Positions 10,130 to 20,201 of a DNA stretch of 64,000 nucleotides are shown piece after piece. Numbering within the stretch: the first letter of the stretch is position 1; each line of letters begins with the position of its first letter. The stretch is from Heliopora coerulea (lineage: Eukaryota > Cnidaria > Anthozoa > Scleralcyonacea > Helioporidae). The notes under the pieces are model-generated. The model saw nothing but the letters and a program-made list of their open reading frames with translations, ran no database searches and had not been told where the DNA came from. The DNA lies in the NCBI GenBank assembly GCA_030142905.1, contig JASJOG010000025.1, forward strand, positions 2,445,001-2,509,000, written 5' to 3'. The position numbers and the translations under genes are program-made.

Positions 10130-11576
10130 CAGTGATGTAAGTACTCGTTACTAAAGTAACGCGTTACTTATTACTAATTACTTTTTGGGTAATTTTTCGT
10201 TAATTAATTACTTTTTGCACGAAAGTAATTTGTAACGTAATCAATTACTTTTTGAAGGTAACGAGTAACATTTTAAGAAAGTAATTTGAGTTACTTTTGG
10301 GCACTTTTATTATTTTCCAAAAAAATTGAGCGTAAAAATAAAAATGCCTGCAGTGTTGCTGGCCAGCGTCAGGATTGCAAAATAACACAGTTGAATATAC
10401 TTCATGGCATTGCAATGTTGTGTCGCCTTGCTCGTTGAAAACAACATGAATATGGATGAAGTTATCGTTGAAGCGGAAAATGAAACCAGTGAATCTAGTG
10501 ATATAACTGATATTGGCACAGAAACAGTGGAAAAAGGCAACTTGAATGTTAATCCGTGGCCACGACTAGAGGAATTGTTTACTTTTTCGTCTCAATCGTC
10601 TGACAAGAAGAATTTACTTTTCAAGTGCAAATTATGCCCACCATCAAAAAAGCCATTTTCGACTTACAAAACGTCGCATTCGAACCTTCGAAAACATGTA
10701 AAGGTAAGGGATAAAAATGGGCAACAAATGTTCTTTAATCTTAGCTCTCACTTTGTGACTTTTTTATACATTTCATGATCAATGATGCAATTTTAATATA
10801 CTAATATGTTTCATAAAAAATTATATGACAGAAGGTTCACCCATTCAGCCTGAAGAAGTTTAACGAGCTGACAAACGTGCGAGAACTAAAGCGAGCTGGT
10901 GATGCTGCAGGGAATGGTGGCGCTGGTAGGATGAAACAAGCTAGATTGTCTTGGCAAACCTCAAAGCCGAGCTCCAAAGTCAACCAAGAAAATTTTGAGA
11001 GTTTACTTTTGAAGTTTGTGACTGATACACTGTCGCCCTTGTCCATTGTGGAACAAACAAGTTTTAAGGAGCTTCTTGTTTCCCTCAACCCTTCAATAGT
11101 GATGCCTTCCTGTTACATGGTTACCACCCGCCTAGAGAACATGAAAGACAGTGTGATGGCTTGCGTTAAGACTGCAATGGGACAAGTTGATTGGGTGGCT
11201 ACAACTACTGACTGCTGGACAGCCCACCATCGATCTTTCCTTGGCGTAACTGCTCATTGGCTCAATAAGGAAACCATGAAACGCGAATCTGCTGCCCTGG
11301 CTTGTCGTCGTCTTACTGGTAAACATGATTATCAACTACTGGGCAAGGAACTTTGGAACTGCCTTTTGAATTAACATTTTGTTGTTGTTTAAGTCCATGA
11401 GAACTTGAAAGTAATTTCAAAGTAATTAGTAATTAATTACTTTTTAAAAAAGTAATTAGTAATCGGTAATTAATTACATTTGAAAGATTTTAATAAGTAA
11501 TTAGTAATAATTACTTTTTTGGAGAAGTAATTGTAACTTTACTCGTTACTTTTTTTTGGTAATTTTCACATCACTG
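10130..11576. mobile_element. hAT transposon, internally deleted, inserted in Polinton gene
   Basis: Ends are CAGTGATGTAA on the left and the inverted CAGTGATGTGA on the right, flanked by TCCATTTC (10122-10129) and TCCATTTA (11577-11584), a 7-of-8 match to an 8 bp hAT target duplication. Both subterminal regions (10135-10300 and 11405-11560) are dense with AAGTAATTAGTAATTAATTA-type motifs, as expected for hAT transposase binding sites. It encodes only the 5' part of a hAT transposase, so it is non-autonomous. Confidence 0.87.
10404..11374 (+). pseudogene. hAT transposase N-terminal part (BED finger), C-terminus deleted
   Basis: Exon 1 (10404-10703) ends at a GTAAGG donor and exon 2 (10832-11374) follows a TATGACAG acceptor; the 128 bp intron joins in frame. 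Exon 1 encodes a BED zinc finger (FKCKLCPPSKK ... HSNLRKH) whose final His is supplied by exon 2 (KKVHP). Exon 2 continues with the hAT core beginning, including TTDCWTAHHRSFLGVTAHW, which carries the first catalytic Asp. The protein stops after about 280 residues, where full hAT transposases run beyond 600, so the rest of the RNase H-fold domain is missing. Confidence 0.8.
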
Positions 11577-11689
11577 TCCATTTATAACAAGTCGTCAATT
11601 TATGGTAATATGAATACCAATTCATTAGTTTCTTAGCATCCTCTTCACTTGGATCTTTATTTATAACTATATCTTTTATTGAATGTTAT

Positions 11690-12298
11690 AGACTCTCTGG
11701 GCAGATTATTTAAACGCAGAGTCCAAGAGTCAATTCAAGAATGATGCGCAGCAATAAATACGAACTCCACACACACGTATCGCAAACAATAACTTTAATT
11801 CCAATACAAGACGCTTGAGAATAGAATTGATAAGGTTGGTTGGTTGATTGGAATGGTGATATTATGAAACGGTGAAACGGTAGAACGGTGAAACGGTAGA
11901 ACGGGTTCGAACTACAGAATTTGGAAAGGAATTACATCAATTACAAGTGTGCGCGACTAATATGTGCATGAATACAATGAATACATAACATAATTAAAAC
12001 TAAAGCAATAAAAGGTAATGAGCAACTATTTTGACAATACATATATGTAACTTACTTTGGTTGGCGCACACCAAGCTTGAATAGATATAGATATTTAGTA
12101 CTGTAGATTGTTTTTACTTAAAATAGAATGCTAGCGTTCAGACGCTCTGATAGACTTGAATGAAAAAACTGACATGTGATACCTTAAGTTTATGGTAATA
12201 TTATAGTGCGTGCATTACGTCACCAAAGATCTGGCAACATGTCAAGGTGCGTTTCAAACCTACAAATGTGTCCTCATGTTTGTATATAATAAAGCACA
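11690..12298. mobile_element. Unclassified insert in Polinton with short tandem repeats
   Basis: No Polinton gene continues through this stretch, and its composition differs from the surrounding viral DNA. It includes a tandem run of GAAACGGT/AGAACGGT units at 11866-11904. The flanking Polinton gene is cut off at about 11690 and viral sequence resumes with the fibre gene end at 12299. I found no clear terminal repeats, so limits are approximate. Confidence 0.4.
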
Positions 12299-13280
12299 TT
12301 ATAAATTTATAGGTTCGTGGTCAATATTAAACCACTTTTCCCAGATACATTTATGATGTACAAGAATGTCTTTTTCTTCCATTTTATTTCTATATATCAT
12401 GAACAATGCAATGTCATCTTTTAATGGTGAACTTCCATATATATTACTATCTCCAATTGCTGTTCTACTACTGCCAACAGTTGTAGTAGTTGTAAAAACA
12501 CCTAATTTCTGACCATTACAATAAACAGAAGAACCATTATTTCCTGCTGGTTGGTTCCAATGAACACTTAGATCTATTTATTTAATTCAGAACAATTTGC
12601 TTTATTCTTGTATGATCCAATTGAAGCTCCAGTTGATGGTCCTATTGTTTTATAATTATATCCATTACTTACTACCAAATCTTTTTTAGGTGAAGGTAGA
12701 AATGCTATATTTTTATCAAAATTTATATTTTTATTACCAAATAATACAATATTAAAAGGAGTAGTTGAATAAAATGATTTGAAACGGTACACAATGAAGA
12801 CATTTATTATATCAGGTTCTCCAGATTTTGGATTTAAATTAATATTTGATATCATACGTTCGGTACCATTAAATTTCAGAAAATATCTATTATTAATTCT
12901 ACTTTGGTGCATAAAATTGGTTGTGATCTACTATTCCTTGAAATTGCATCACCTCCAGACAAACTTTGATCACATATTCTATCAACCTTTCTTGTACTAA
13001 TGTCTGCAATATTAACCTCTGATGATCCACCATGAAAAAATCTGTACATAGCAGCAGCTTTTTGACAATATTCCCATATCAATGTTTCAATTAATATTGT
13101 ATCAATGTAAGAACTTAAATAAACCTTAGAAATACTATCTGTGTTATCTATTGGAGCTGCTAATTTAGTGATTCTATTAAGATTCATATTTAAATCCCCA
13201 GTAAGTTTTCCACCTGATAATGGCAGATATTCTTTATCATCTTTATTTTCTTCATCTGTATATCCATAGAAAAGACTCAT
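12299..13280 (-). pseudogene. Fibre-like / surface protein with tail-fibre-type repeat and LamG-like end
   Basis: Start at ATG 13280. Residues ~20-50 read LPLSGGKLTGDLNMNLNRI followed by TKLAAPIDNTDSISKVYL, the motif that phage and viral tail-fibre proteins repeat. A middle region rich in beta-type sequence follows, and the C-terminal 80 residues (12299-12574) look like a concanavalin/LamG-type sandwich (VYCNGQKLGVFT, AIGDSNIYGSSPLKDDIALF). In family terms this would be a receptor-binding spike of the virion; that role is inferred. Frameshifts near 12900 and at 12574-12580 break it, so it is not functional. No joined sequence is given. Confidence 0.6.
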
Positions 13281-13442
13281 TTATGTATATTATAGCAAAT
13301 ATTTAACAGCTGAGCTGTTATATATCCACATAAAGAGGACAATACTAATATGATGACTAAATCACCATCAGCTTCGCTGTTACGTCCCTTCGTTGGACTT
13401 TCTTTTTGTCCGTTTCTTTTTAATTACATTTTGTGGTTTACT
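13281..13442. other. Intergenic spacer of Polinton with a palindrome
   Basis: Lies upstream of the fibre gene start. Contains TAACAGCTGAGCTGTTA (13304-13320), a repeat seen elsewhere in the element. No promoter motif can be assigned with confidence. Confidence 0.4.
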
Positions 13443-14344
13443 TTAAGGTACATATTGTGGTCTATTTAATGCACTTTGTGTGTCCATCTTATTTAGTTTT
13501 TCATTAATACCGAATTTCATATTAGTTGTAGCCACTCGCAATTTATTATTACATCCTTTAATTGGATTTTTAAGTATAATTAAATGACTTGGTATTAATA
13601 ATAAAGATGGACTTATTGCCGTCTTCAGTACCACATTTGTAGATGAAATGGCTCTATTCATATAATTTATCCAAGTTGATGTATCATAATTAATTACACT
13701 ATCTTCAAAGATATGTCTGAATATAGTTTGAACCTCTAAAGCAGAAGCTCTATTGCTTATTATAGCTTGTCTAGCCTGACTTTGACCACCAAGAATACAA
13801 TATAAATAAGATTCTATGCTCTGGTTAATTAGTTCTGTGCCTTTTTTGATAATACCATTGCTTATTTTTGGAGTAAATTTCTTATAATCATTTTGTGGAT
13901 CTCTAATTGATCCAGTACCAGGATGATTTTGAAGTCTGTAGTCATCTTGTTTTGTAACTCCTCTTTCTGGATCTTCTGTATGAAGAAGTTCCTGCCATGT
14001 CCATTTTGGTATATGATCTTTAAGAAAAGTAGCACCATATCTACGTAAAAAGTGGTCAGCTTGGGTTGATGTCATAATAGTTAGTTCCCTCATTACTCTC
14101 CTTATTGTGAAATATAAATGAAACCTCATTAGAGATGTTATTTGCTTAGAAGCTGAGCTCTCAGTTTGGTCATTAAATGTTAAGTGTTGTATTGATACAC
14201 TGCAGTAATAAGTTGCCAACCATGTGCGAATAATTGACTGGTAACATGGCTCCTTTGGATTCCATTTTACATTGTAATTAGTTGGTAATTTTAATACAGG
14301 GAGATTGCTATTAAAATAACTATTATTATTTACATATATTCTAA

Positions 14345-15047
14345 AGTTTAAGTATATAGTTACAAGGTGTAATAATATTCATGCATTAACCAATCAGAGG
14401 ACGTACTAAAAATAAAAGTTACAGGTATGAGAACACAAACAACATGGAAGACTAAAGAAGAATTATAAAAGGAAAAGTGGTGCTGAGCCAATATTGGCAT
14501 TTAAAGAGGGTTTAAGATTGCGTTTGAGTAGACTTTCTCGTAAGAGAAGTTCGGACTCAAACGGACAGGAAGAAAGGATTTTAAAATCATCAAAGGAGAC
14601 TGGGTGATCCGTGTCACGGTGGTGTGAAAGAATACTGGTGAGGGGAGGGTTAGTGCGCTTTTTACCTGTGAGAGGTGAGATTCCCATATGGTCAGATACG
14701 CGTGTATGGAGGTGCCGGATGGTTTCTCCGACATACGAAGCTCCGCAGCTTCGACACGTAAAATGATAAACTACATGCGATCTTAAGCGTAGAGGAATCT
14801 TGTCTTTAAAAGAGAAGAAATGTAAAAGTCTAAGCGACGGGTGAGCAACACACCTGATGTTGATGTGAGGAAAAGCGGATGAGAAAAGTTTTTTTATCTG
14901 AGTTCGGATATGAGAGAAATGTTGCCCAGTAAATGGTAAAGAGAGGTAAACAGCACGTTTGGGAGCCGTAAGCAATTTAGCTGATTTGGAGAAGACTTTG
15001 TCTAGAAAGGAGGCGACACATCTGTCAAGAAGTTTTACCGGATAACC
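14345..15047 (-). mobile_element. Penelope-like element fragment inside Polinton gene
   Basis: Foreign segment between the two halves of the large conserved Polinton gene. On the minus strand it encodes the C-terminus of a Penelope-like retroelement. Boundaries are set where Polinton coding similarity stops and are accurate to perhaps 15 bp; I found no clean target duplication. Confidence 0.7.
14463..14975 (-). pseudogene. Penelope-like element GIY-YIG endonuclease fragment
   Basis: A 170-residue open frame. It contains AVYLSLPFTGQHFSHIRTQI, then the GIY-YIG module in its Penelope form (SHVVYHFTCRSCGASYVGET followed by RHLHTRVSDHMG), and the terminal ESLLKRNLKPSLNANIGS. In the family this domain nicks DNA to prime reverse transcription. 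The reverse transcriptase that should precede it is absent, so this is a 5'-truncated copy. The frame is intact, indicating a relatively recent insertion compared with the damaged host Polinton gene. Confidence 0.82.
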
Positions 15048-15426
15048 AAAAGTTATTCACTGGATAATTAAGTATCATTTCAGTAGGGAAATTGTCATAA
15101 TAGTAATCAATACCATTTATTGGGTACATTCTTTTATGCTTTTTACCTTTAGGCAGGTTCATAATAGTCCCATCACTGTCCCATTTTGATGGGAATTGTG
15201 AGTTTTTTCTTTATTTATATTACTTATTATACTCACCTTGTGATCACCATATAAATCCTTTGTATAAACAGGATTATTTTTAAATTTAGGATCTGTTATT
15301 AACACCCAATCACTGTATTTTGGGGTAACCGTATAATATATATCAATTGACTTAAGAGTCCCATCGTTGTTTAGATTATAACCAAATTATAAATGGATTG
15401 ATGTGTTGGACCAATTGTTGTATAAT

Positions 15427-16081
15427 TATAACAATACTAAGCATAGCACTATATTAATGAAACCAAAGGATGTTAACAAAAAGAATGAAAACCAAGTGTG
15501 GACAACTCTATATGGTCATATCTATGCTGTGTCACCCTTATCTAAATTTAAGGTAGGAGATATGGTTAAAATATTGTAACGGTATCATGTTTTGTTCCTT
15601 CCCTCGGCTGTTGGCGCACTTTTTTGGGCAGATCAAATTACTCCGACGTCAAAGGAGCTAGTCATTAAAAGAAAGGGGTGTTGGTTGATTTTCTTGTTGC
15701 GTTGAATATAATGGCACGGTCCCAAGCAGTTGTTGTCTGCTTTGAAATTGCGGCACGTTACAATATCAAAATATGAGTCTGCTTTTACTAAAGGTTATGA
15801 GGCAAACTTCACAGAAGAATTGTTTAAAGTAATTAAGGTTATACGCGGTGACTCAAATGTGTATGAGATAGGGGACTTGGAAGATGAGCCAATTATTGGG
15901 AAGTTTTATGAAGAGGAGTTGTCAGATGTTAATAAAATGAGCAGAAGATGTTTATTGAGTAGAGAAAATACTTAAGAGAAAAAAGGTAAAGGGTAGAAAG
16001 ATGGTTTTAGTGAAATGGCTAGCTTATGATAGTAAACATAATAGTTGGATTCCAGAAAGTAGTACTCAAGATATAGAGTAG
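15427..16081 (+). pseudogene. Polinton integrase, C-terminal remnant with chromodomain
   Basis: The plus-strand frame opens inside the post-catalytic region of a retroviral-type integrase (HSTILMKPKDVNKKNENQVW, YGHIYAVSPLSKFKVGDMV), continues after a 188 bp insert with KYESAFTKGYEANFTEELFKV and VYEIGDLEDEPIIGKFYEEEL, and ends in a chromodomain (VLVKWLAYDSKHNSWIPES). The order, integrase tail then chromodomain, is that of Polinton integrases, where the chromodomain guides insertion. The catalytic DDE core and zinc domain are gone. A frameshift near 15950 separates the tail from the chromodomain, and the 188 bp insert interrupts KFKVGDMVKI... Confidence 0.82.
15575..15762. mobile_element. Solo LTR-like insert (TG...CA) in integrase
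   Basis: A 188 bp insert beginning TGTAACGG and ending CACGTTACA, flanked by ATAT on both sides (15571-15574 and 15763-15766). The TGTAAC/GTTACA ends fit an LTR, and removing insert plus one ATAT leaves the integrase frame intact because 192 bp is a multiple of three. A 4 bp-TSD MITE is the alternative. Confidence 0.65.
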
Positions 16082-16093
16082 TATATATTATAA

Positions 16094-16850
16094 ATGTCTG
16101 AAGGATTTGATGACTTTGAAATGGAAGACTTGAGTAGAAAGTACCCGGAATATGACAATTTGAATGACCAACAGTTAAATGATGAGTATGATAGTCTTAC
16201 AAATAAGCATTTAGAATTATTAAGAGGTGACACTAACCCTCAAGATGAACAATTTGTTAATGTTAAAGAAAGGATTAATTACATTGATCGCATCCTAGAA
16301 AATAGACAAAGTGAGACCACCTTCACTAGCAATAATGATAGCAAGACTGTCACTATAAAAAGAAAAGGAGATACAAGAAGCTATTCAGCTCCTGAATTGG
16401 ACATAACAGCTAAGCTGTTAGAAAATCCTGAAAATGAAAAAATATTTACCGTTGAAGACTTTATAAGAAGAAACTATGATGAAAATTTTAAGATTGATCC
16501 ATTATATAATGATAAAGCAATTGAATTAATACAAAATGTTGATAAAAGAATAATAATAACATTACTTTTAAACCATTAACTAGTAGAAATGTCCGTGGAA
16601 AACCACAAATAGTACTTAAAAGAGATTCTAACGGTGTATTACAATACAATAAGGCAGAAATAGCAAAGAAAGCTGTTGAACAGTTCAAACAATTGATAAA
16701 TGAAATTCAAAAAGAACAGAAAGATAGAGATGAAATTGTTGAAAATATGCCAATGGTTGACACAACCATAGAGTACACAAGAATTAATGGATTAACAGAA
16801 GAAGAGAACCGAGAATTGGAAGGTGTATTAAACCCCCCCAGAAAGTATTG
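16094..16850 (+). pseudogene. Conserved acidic/coiled-coil Polinton protein, one frameshift
   Basis: ATG 16094 opens an acidic helical protein (FDDFEMEDLSRKYPEYDNLN ... QDEQFVNVKERINYIDRILE), continuing with FTVEDFIRRNYDENFKIDPLYNDKAIELIQ. Near 16556 the frame breaks; another frame continues with KPLTSRNVRGKPQIVLKRD, AEIAKKAVEQFKQLINEIQ and INGLTEEENRELE to a TGA at 16848-16850, about 250 residues in all. It stands first in a tight co-directional block and its end abuts the next start. I recognise the sequence type from cnidarian Polintons; probably a virion component. Function unknown. Confidence 0.6.
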
Positions 16851-16852
16851 AT

Positions 16853-17391
16853 ATGTCAACTAGACAAGCATTTCTTAAAGTTCAATTAGACAACATAAAA
16901 GACACTTTAGACAAAACAATAGAAGAAAGAGACAACACAAATAATCCTGAGGAATACATAGAATTAGAGGAAAGAATTATTGGTTTACGAGAAGCTAGAG
17001 ATAAAACCATTGAACAAATACAAAAAGAAGTAAGAGAACAACAGGAGGAAGACATATCAAGACTACAAAAATTCAAAAAGTGGGCAAAAAAAAATATAGT
17101 TGGATTATCAGCATTAGCAATATCAATTGCAGGTATTATAACCACTATTATTATTGGTGCTAGAAAAGCCATTGTAAGTGGTGCTCAAGCAACTGGTAAA
17201 TTTGCTAAAGCTTTGTATAATTAAAGCAAAAGGTTAGGATCATTAGTAGCTCCTTTACTTAACATATTAGCACAAACTATCTCATTAGGCCCTAAAGGTT
17301 TGGCATGGCTTGCTAGTAATTTGTGGGTGTTAGTAATTGCACTTACATTATACATTTATGAGCAATATAAACAGAGAAGAAGAAGAAATTA
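16853..17391 (+). pseudogene. Coiled-coil membrane protein, one nonsense codon
   Basis: ATG 16853 follows the previous stop by 2 bp. Residues 1-75 form a long charged coiled coil (ARDKTIEQIQKEVREQQEED). A membrane segment follows (NIVGLSALAISIAGIITTII) before a TAA at 17222-17224. The same frame continues after that stop with a second hydrophobic region (SLVAPLLNILAQTISLGPKG, LWVLVIALTLYIYEQY) and a basic tail ending at 17391. The full-length ancestor was about 179 residues. Likely an internal membrane or capsid-vertex protein; role is inference. Confidence 0.6.
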
Positions 17392-17412
17392 AATATATGT
17401 TATAATATAAGC

Positions 17413-18736
17413 ATGAACACAACAGAAAAAGAATTAGTTCCAGGATTTAGAACAAGTCATATGGCTACAGTAAAAGGTAATAGGACAAGACATGTTGTAA
17501 CTTTTAATCCTAATAAAGCATCAGCTGGAGAGGAACTTTATATAGACATCCCTAAGTTGAAAATGGATAGTTGTTTGGTTCCTGGTAGCTTGCATCTTTT
17601 ATTCAAATTTAAAGTAAGTAATACAAAGCCATGGTTTCTTAATAATTTATCAAAAATGCTACAGAAAAGATTGGTGGTAAGATTAGCAGGTGAGACAGTG
17701 TATGATAATAGTGGTGAGAACATTTATGAAGTTTGTAAAGACTTATGGAAGACCAATTCTCAAAGACTGGATATGGTTGAATATGGAATTGCTGGCGAAA
17801 ACCTTAGAAAGCTAATTTCAAAAGATGATAGCGGTGCTACAACTGGTAGCACTCAGAAAGTAAGTGATGCACTGTTATTAAGCATTTATGAACATAAGCA
17901 GAAAATCTGTTTGGATAAAATTATTAGAGATCATGGACTGTATGCTCCATTCTAAATGAATAATAATTTCCGTTATATAATAACATTACCTTCTCAAGTG
18001 AACTTATGGTGGTACAAAGTGGACAAACTCTTAAATCTTACACATTAGAAGACTTACAATTAGAATATGAGACAATAGAAAATATGGACCTGGCTAATGA
18101 AATAGCAGAAAAATACTCTATTGGTAGATCACTATCTTATAAGCACATTACATTTATGAAGACTGTTGTATGGGCAGCAGCTAGTACATTATTGAATGAA
18201 AATATAAATATCCCAAGAAAGTCAATGAGAAGTATTGTGTTATTGTTCACTAAACAGTCAAGAAGTGACAGTGAAGAGTATTTGTATCCGAATTATTACT
18301 AAAGTGAAATTGAGTTATTATTTTTGAATTATTATTATTATTATTTGAATTATTAATTGAATTATTATTGAAGTGAAATATTACTGAAGTGAAATTGACA
18401 ATTTAAGGAGTACCTAATAGTGTGTTTTCCCAAGGACTTCCAAATAGTAGATTCTATGAAGAAGCAAAGAGATTATTCGGACAGAAAGAAGTAAAAGACT
18501 AATTTATGACGGTAGAGAAATTCTATAAGGATAAATTCGCCCTTGTTATTGACCTTAGAAGTCACGAGGAAGTGAATAAAACTGCTCATGGAAAGAAAAT
18601 TGTAAGTACACAAAATGGTGTTGTATTAGAGATTAAAAAGAAAGCACATACTGGAAATATTAATTGCAATATATTTGTTGTATCAGATAGACTAGTAAAT
18701 TTCATTAATAAGGATCTCCAAAGTATTCAATATTAG
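17413..18736 (+). pseudogene. Probable Polinton major capsid protein, multiply broken
   Basis: About 440 codons. The N-terminal part includes HVVTFNPNKASAGEELYIDI, SLHLLFKFKVSN, KRLVVRLAGETVYDNSGENI and KIIRDHGLYAPF. After a TAA at 17953 and a frameshift near 18000 it continues with QSGQTLKSYTLEDLQLEYET and HITFMKTVVWAAASTLLNEN. After a short AT-rich repeat insertion (18303-18400) and a TAA near 18500 it ends with EKFYKDKFALVIDLRSHEE and IFVVSDRLVNFINKDLQSIQ. Position directly before the packaging ATPase, length and strand-rich character fit the double jelly-roll capsid protein of cnidarian Polintons. Assignment rests on memory of that family plus synteny. No joined sequence is given. Confidence 0.65.
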
Positions 18737-18747
18737 ATATTATATAA

Positions 18748-19356
18748 ATGTCTGTAAAAGATACACCTTTTAACATGATTATTACAGGAATGACAGGCTG
18801 CGGAAAGACATTTTATCTTCTTAATTTTATAGAAAAGAACTATATGAACCACTTTGATTACATTATAATAATATGTCCAACTTTCTCCTGGAATAAAACT
18901 TATGAGAATTGGAAATACTTTAATGACCCAGATATAATTGTAATTGAATGTGGACAAGATTACATTGATGATATTCTTAGATTTGCTTCAAAAATATACC
19001 AATGAACTAACAGTTTAATAATTTTAGATGACTGTGCATGCAGTTCGGATGTTAAGAAAAGAGTCAGTGAATTGGTAAAATTAGGATTTGGAGCTCGACA
19101 TCATGGCTTTTCAACAATAGTAATAACTCAACAAATAACAAGTATAAGCAAATCACACAGAGAAAATATAAGCAAATTGAGTATTTTTTATAATCTCAAT
19201 AGAAATGATATGAAAATTATAATAGATGATTATATGAATGGTGTTAGTAAGGAAGAAATAAATAAAATAATAAATACTCTTAAAAATAACAAGTATTCTG
19301 TTTTAGAAATTAATTTAAATTATCCATATGAATACCGTATATGTGGTATTATATAA
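18748..19356 (+). pseudogene. A32-like (FtsK/HerA) genome-packaging ATPase with one nonsense codon
   Basis: About 202 codons. Walker A is GMTGCGKT (residues ~14-21) and Walker B is LIILDDCAC (residues ~88-96). The downstream block ELVKLGFGARHHGFSTIVIT with the Gln-rich QQITSI sensor region is typical of A32-type packaging ATPases of Polintons, virophages and large DNA viruses, which pump the genome into the capsid. One TGA (19003-19005) interrupts the gene between the two Walker motifs; otherwise the frame is intact to the TAA at 19354. It follows the capsid gene by 11 bp. Confidence 0.87.
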
Positions 19357-19360
19357 ATCC

Positions 19361-20201
19361 ATGGTAAAGCGCAAAAAATCAATTGAAGAAAACTTTAAAG
19401 ATCTGGCAGATGAAATTAAAACCGCAGAAACAGACGTTGATCCGCAAAAAGAAATTGAAAGGAAAAGAGAAGAATTAATTAAATTAGCAGAAGATGGACA
19501 GTTTGAGAAAAACATTAATCCTATTAAAAAAGCAAGAAATGCTGTTGTAGAAAAATATTATATATGAAAGGAAAAGAATGCAAAAAGCGAATGAATTTCT
19601 AACTGACCAACTAATAAGCAAGTTTGCTGATGCATTAGGTGGTTTGGATGCAATAGAAAGTTCTGAAGTATTATCCGAAGAATTACGGAAAGATGATTTA
19701 TTAAAAAGTGACGTAATCAAGGTTGTTGAAAAGATAAGTCCTTATATTCTATTCTTGGGATTTTTGTCTGGTGGCATTACCACAAAAAATATAAGAGAAA
19801 GCAAATTCCGAAAACGAAGGCCATCTTTCAACTTAAGATTTAAGTTAACAAAAGATGAAAACTGTGAAATGGTGATATTTCGATTTTATTGCAAAATCAT
19901 CTTCAGAATCATCTGGTCTGAAGGTGATTTTGCAATAAAATCGAAATATCACCATTTCACAGTTTTCATCTTTTGTTAACTTAAATCTTAAGTTGAAAGA
20001 TGGCCTTCGTTTTCTGAATTTGCTTTCTCTTATATTTTTTGTTGTTGTAGGCTGTATAAGGTTTTTGGTAATACCACAGCTAAGCATGTTTATGACCATA
20101 AGTATAACCCTTCTAATTCACCAGAAAATAATAATCCTTCTAATCCATCAGAATATCCTTCTAATTCACCAGTAGCAGCTGAGATGGAAAATGAAAATTA
20201 A
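19361..20201 (+). pseudogene. Coiled-coil Polinton protein disrupted by a 260 bp palindrome
   Basis: Starts at ATG 19361 (VKRKKSIEENFKDLADEIKT), passes a long charged helix, shifts frame near 19560 into EFLTDQLISKFADALGGLDA and a hydrophobic stretch (ISPYILFLGFLSGGI). The palindrome at 19782-20042 interrupts it there. After the palindrome a frame with NTTAKHVYDHKYNPSN and Pro/Ser/Asn repeats runs to TAA 20201, inside the right terminal repeat. The part before the palindrome resembles the last gene of related elements. Function unknown. Confidence 0.5.
19782..20042. repeat. 261 bp near-perfect palindrome
   Basis: The left arm (from ACAAAAAATATAAGAGAAAG to GCAAAATCATCTTCAGA) is repeated inverted on the right with only about two mismatches over some 125 bp, leaving a spacer of about 10 bp. 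No target duplication is visible at its ends, and the same open frame reads along both strands because of the symmetry. Confidence 0.92.

Larger units (their letters stand above)
9760..11690 (-). pseudogene. Conserved Polinton protein split by a hAT insertion
   Basis: The C-terminal part, 9760-10121, reads continuously: a basic stretch, then NMTSMSLTLVGSALVPF and a hydrophobic segment (SITAVGVLIQGYI), then KKVESCKFAYANYNKILIQL and ends with DLCPTINGMSDRYDKVF. On the far side of the hAT element (11577-11690) the same minus-strand frame resumes with DPSEEDAKKLMNWYSYYHK. The insertion lies between a Lys/Trp-rich stretch on each side. The amino end is missing, cut off by a second insert starting near 11690. 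I recognise the family from Hydra Polintons but know no function; it is possibly membrane-associated. Confidence 0.6.
13443..15430 (-). pseudogene. Large conserved Polinton protein, interrupted by a Penelope fragment
   Basis: The C-terminal 300 residues (13443-14345) read continuously and contain strongly conserved-looking blocks: YNVKWNPKEPCYQSIIRTWL, FHLYFTIRRVMRELT, DDYRLQNHPGTGSIRD and GGQSQARQAIISNRASALEV. The upstream part resumes at 15048-15430 beyond the Penelope insertion (KHKRMYPINGIDYYYDNFP; DLYGDHK), with a frameshift near 15215 and a stop near 15390. The true N-terminus is absent because the minus-strand homology runs directly into the plus-strand integrase remnant at 15427-15431, a likely deletion junction. 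I recognise the family from cnidarian Polintons; function unknown, virion protein plausible. Confidence 0.62.

Noticed and set aside
19845..20099. Minus-strand ORF over the palindrome
   Set aside because: It exists only because the palindrome makes both strands read alike; not an independent gene.
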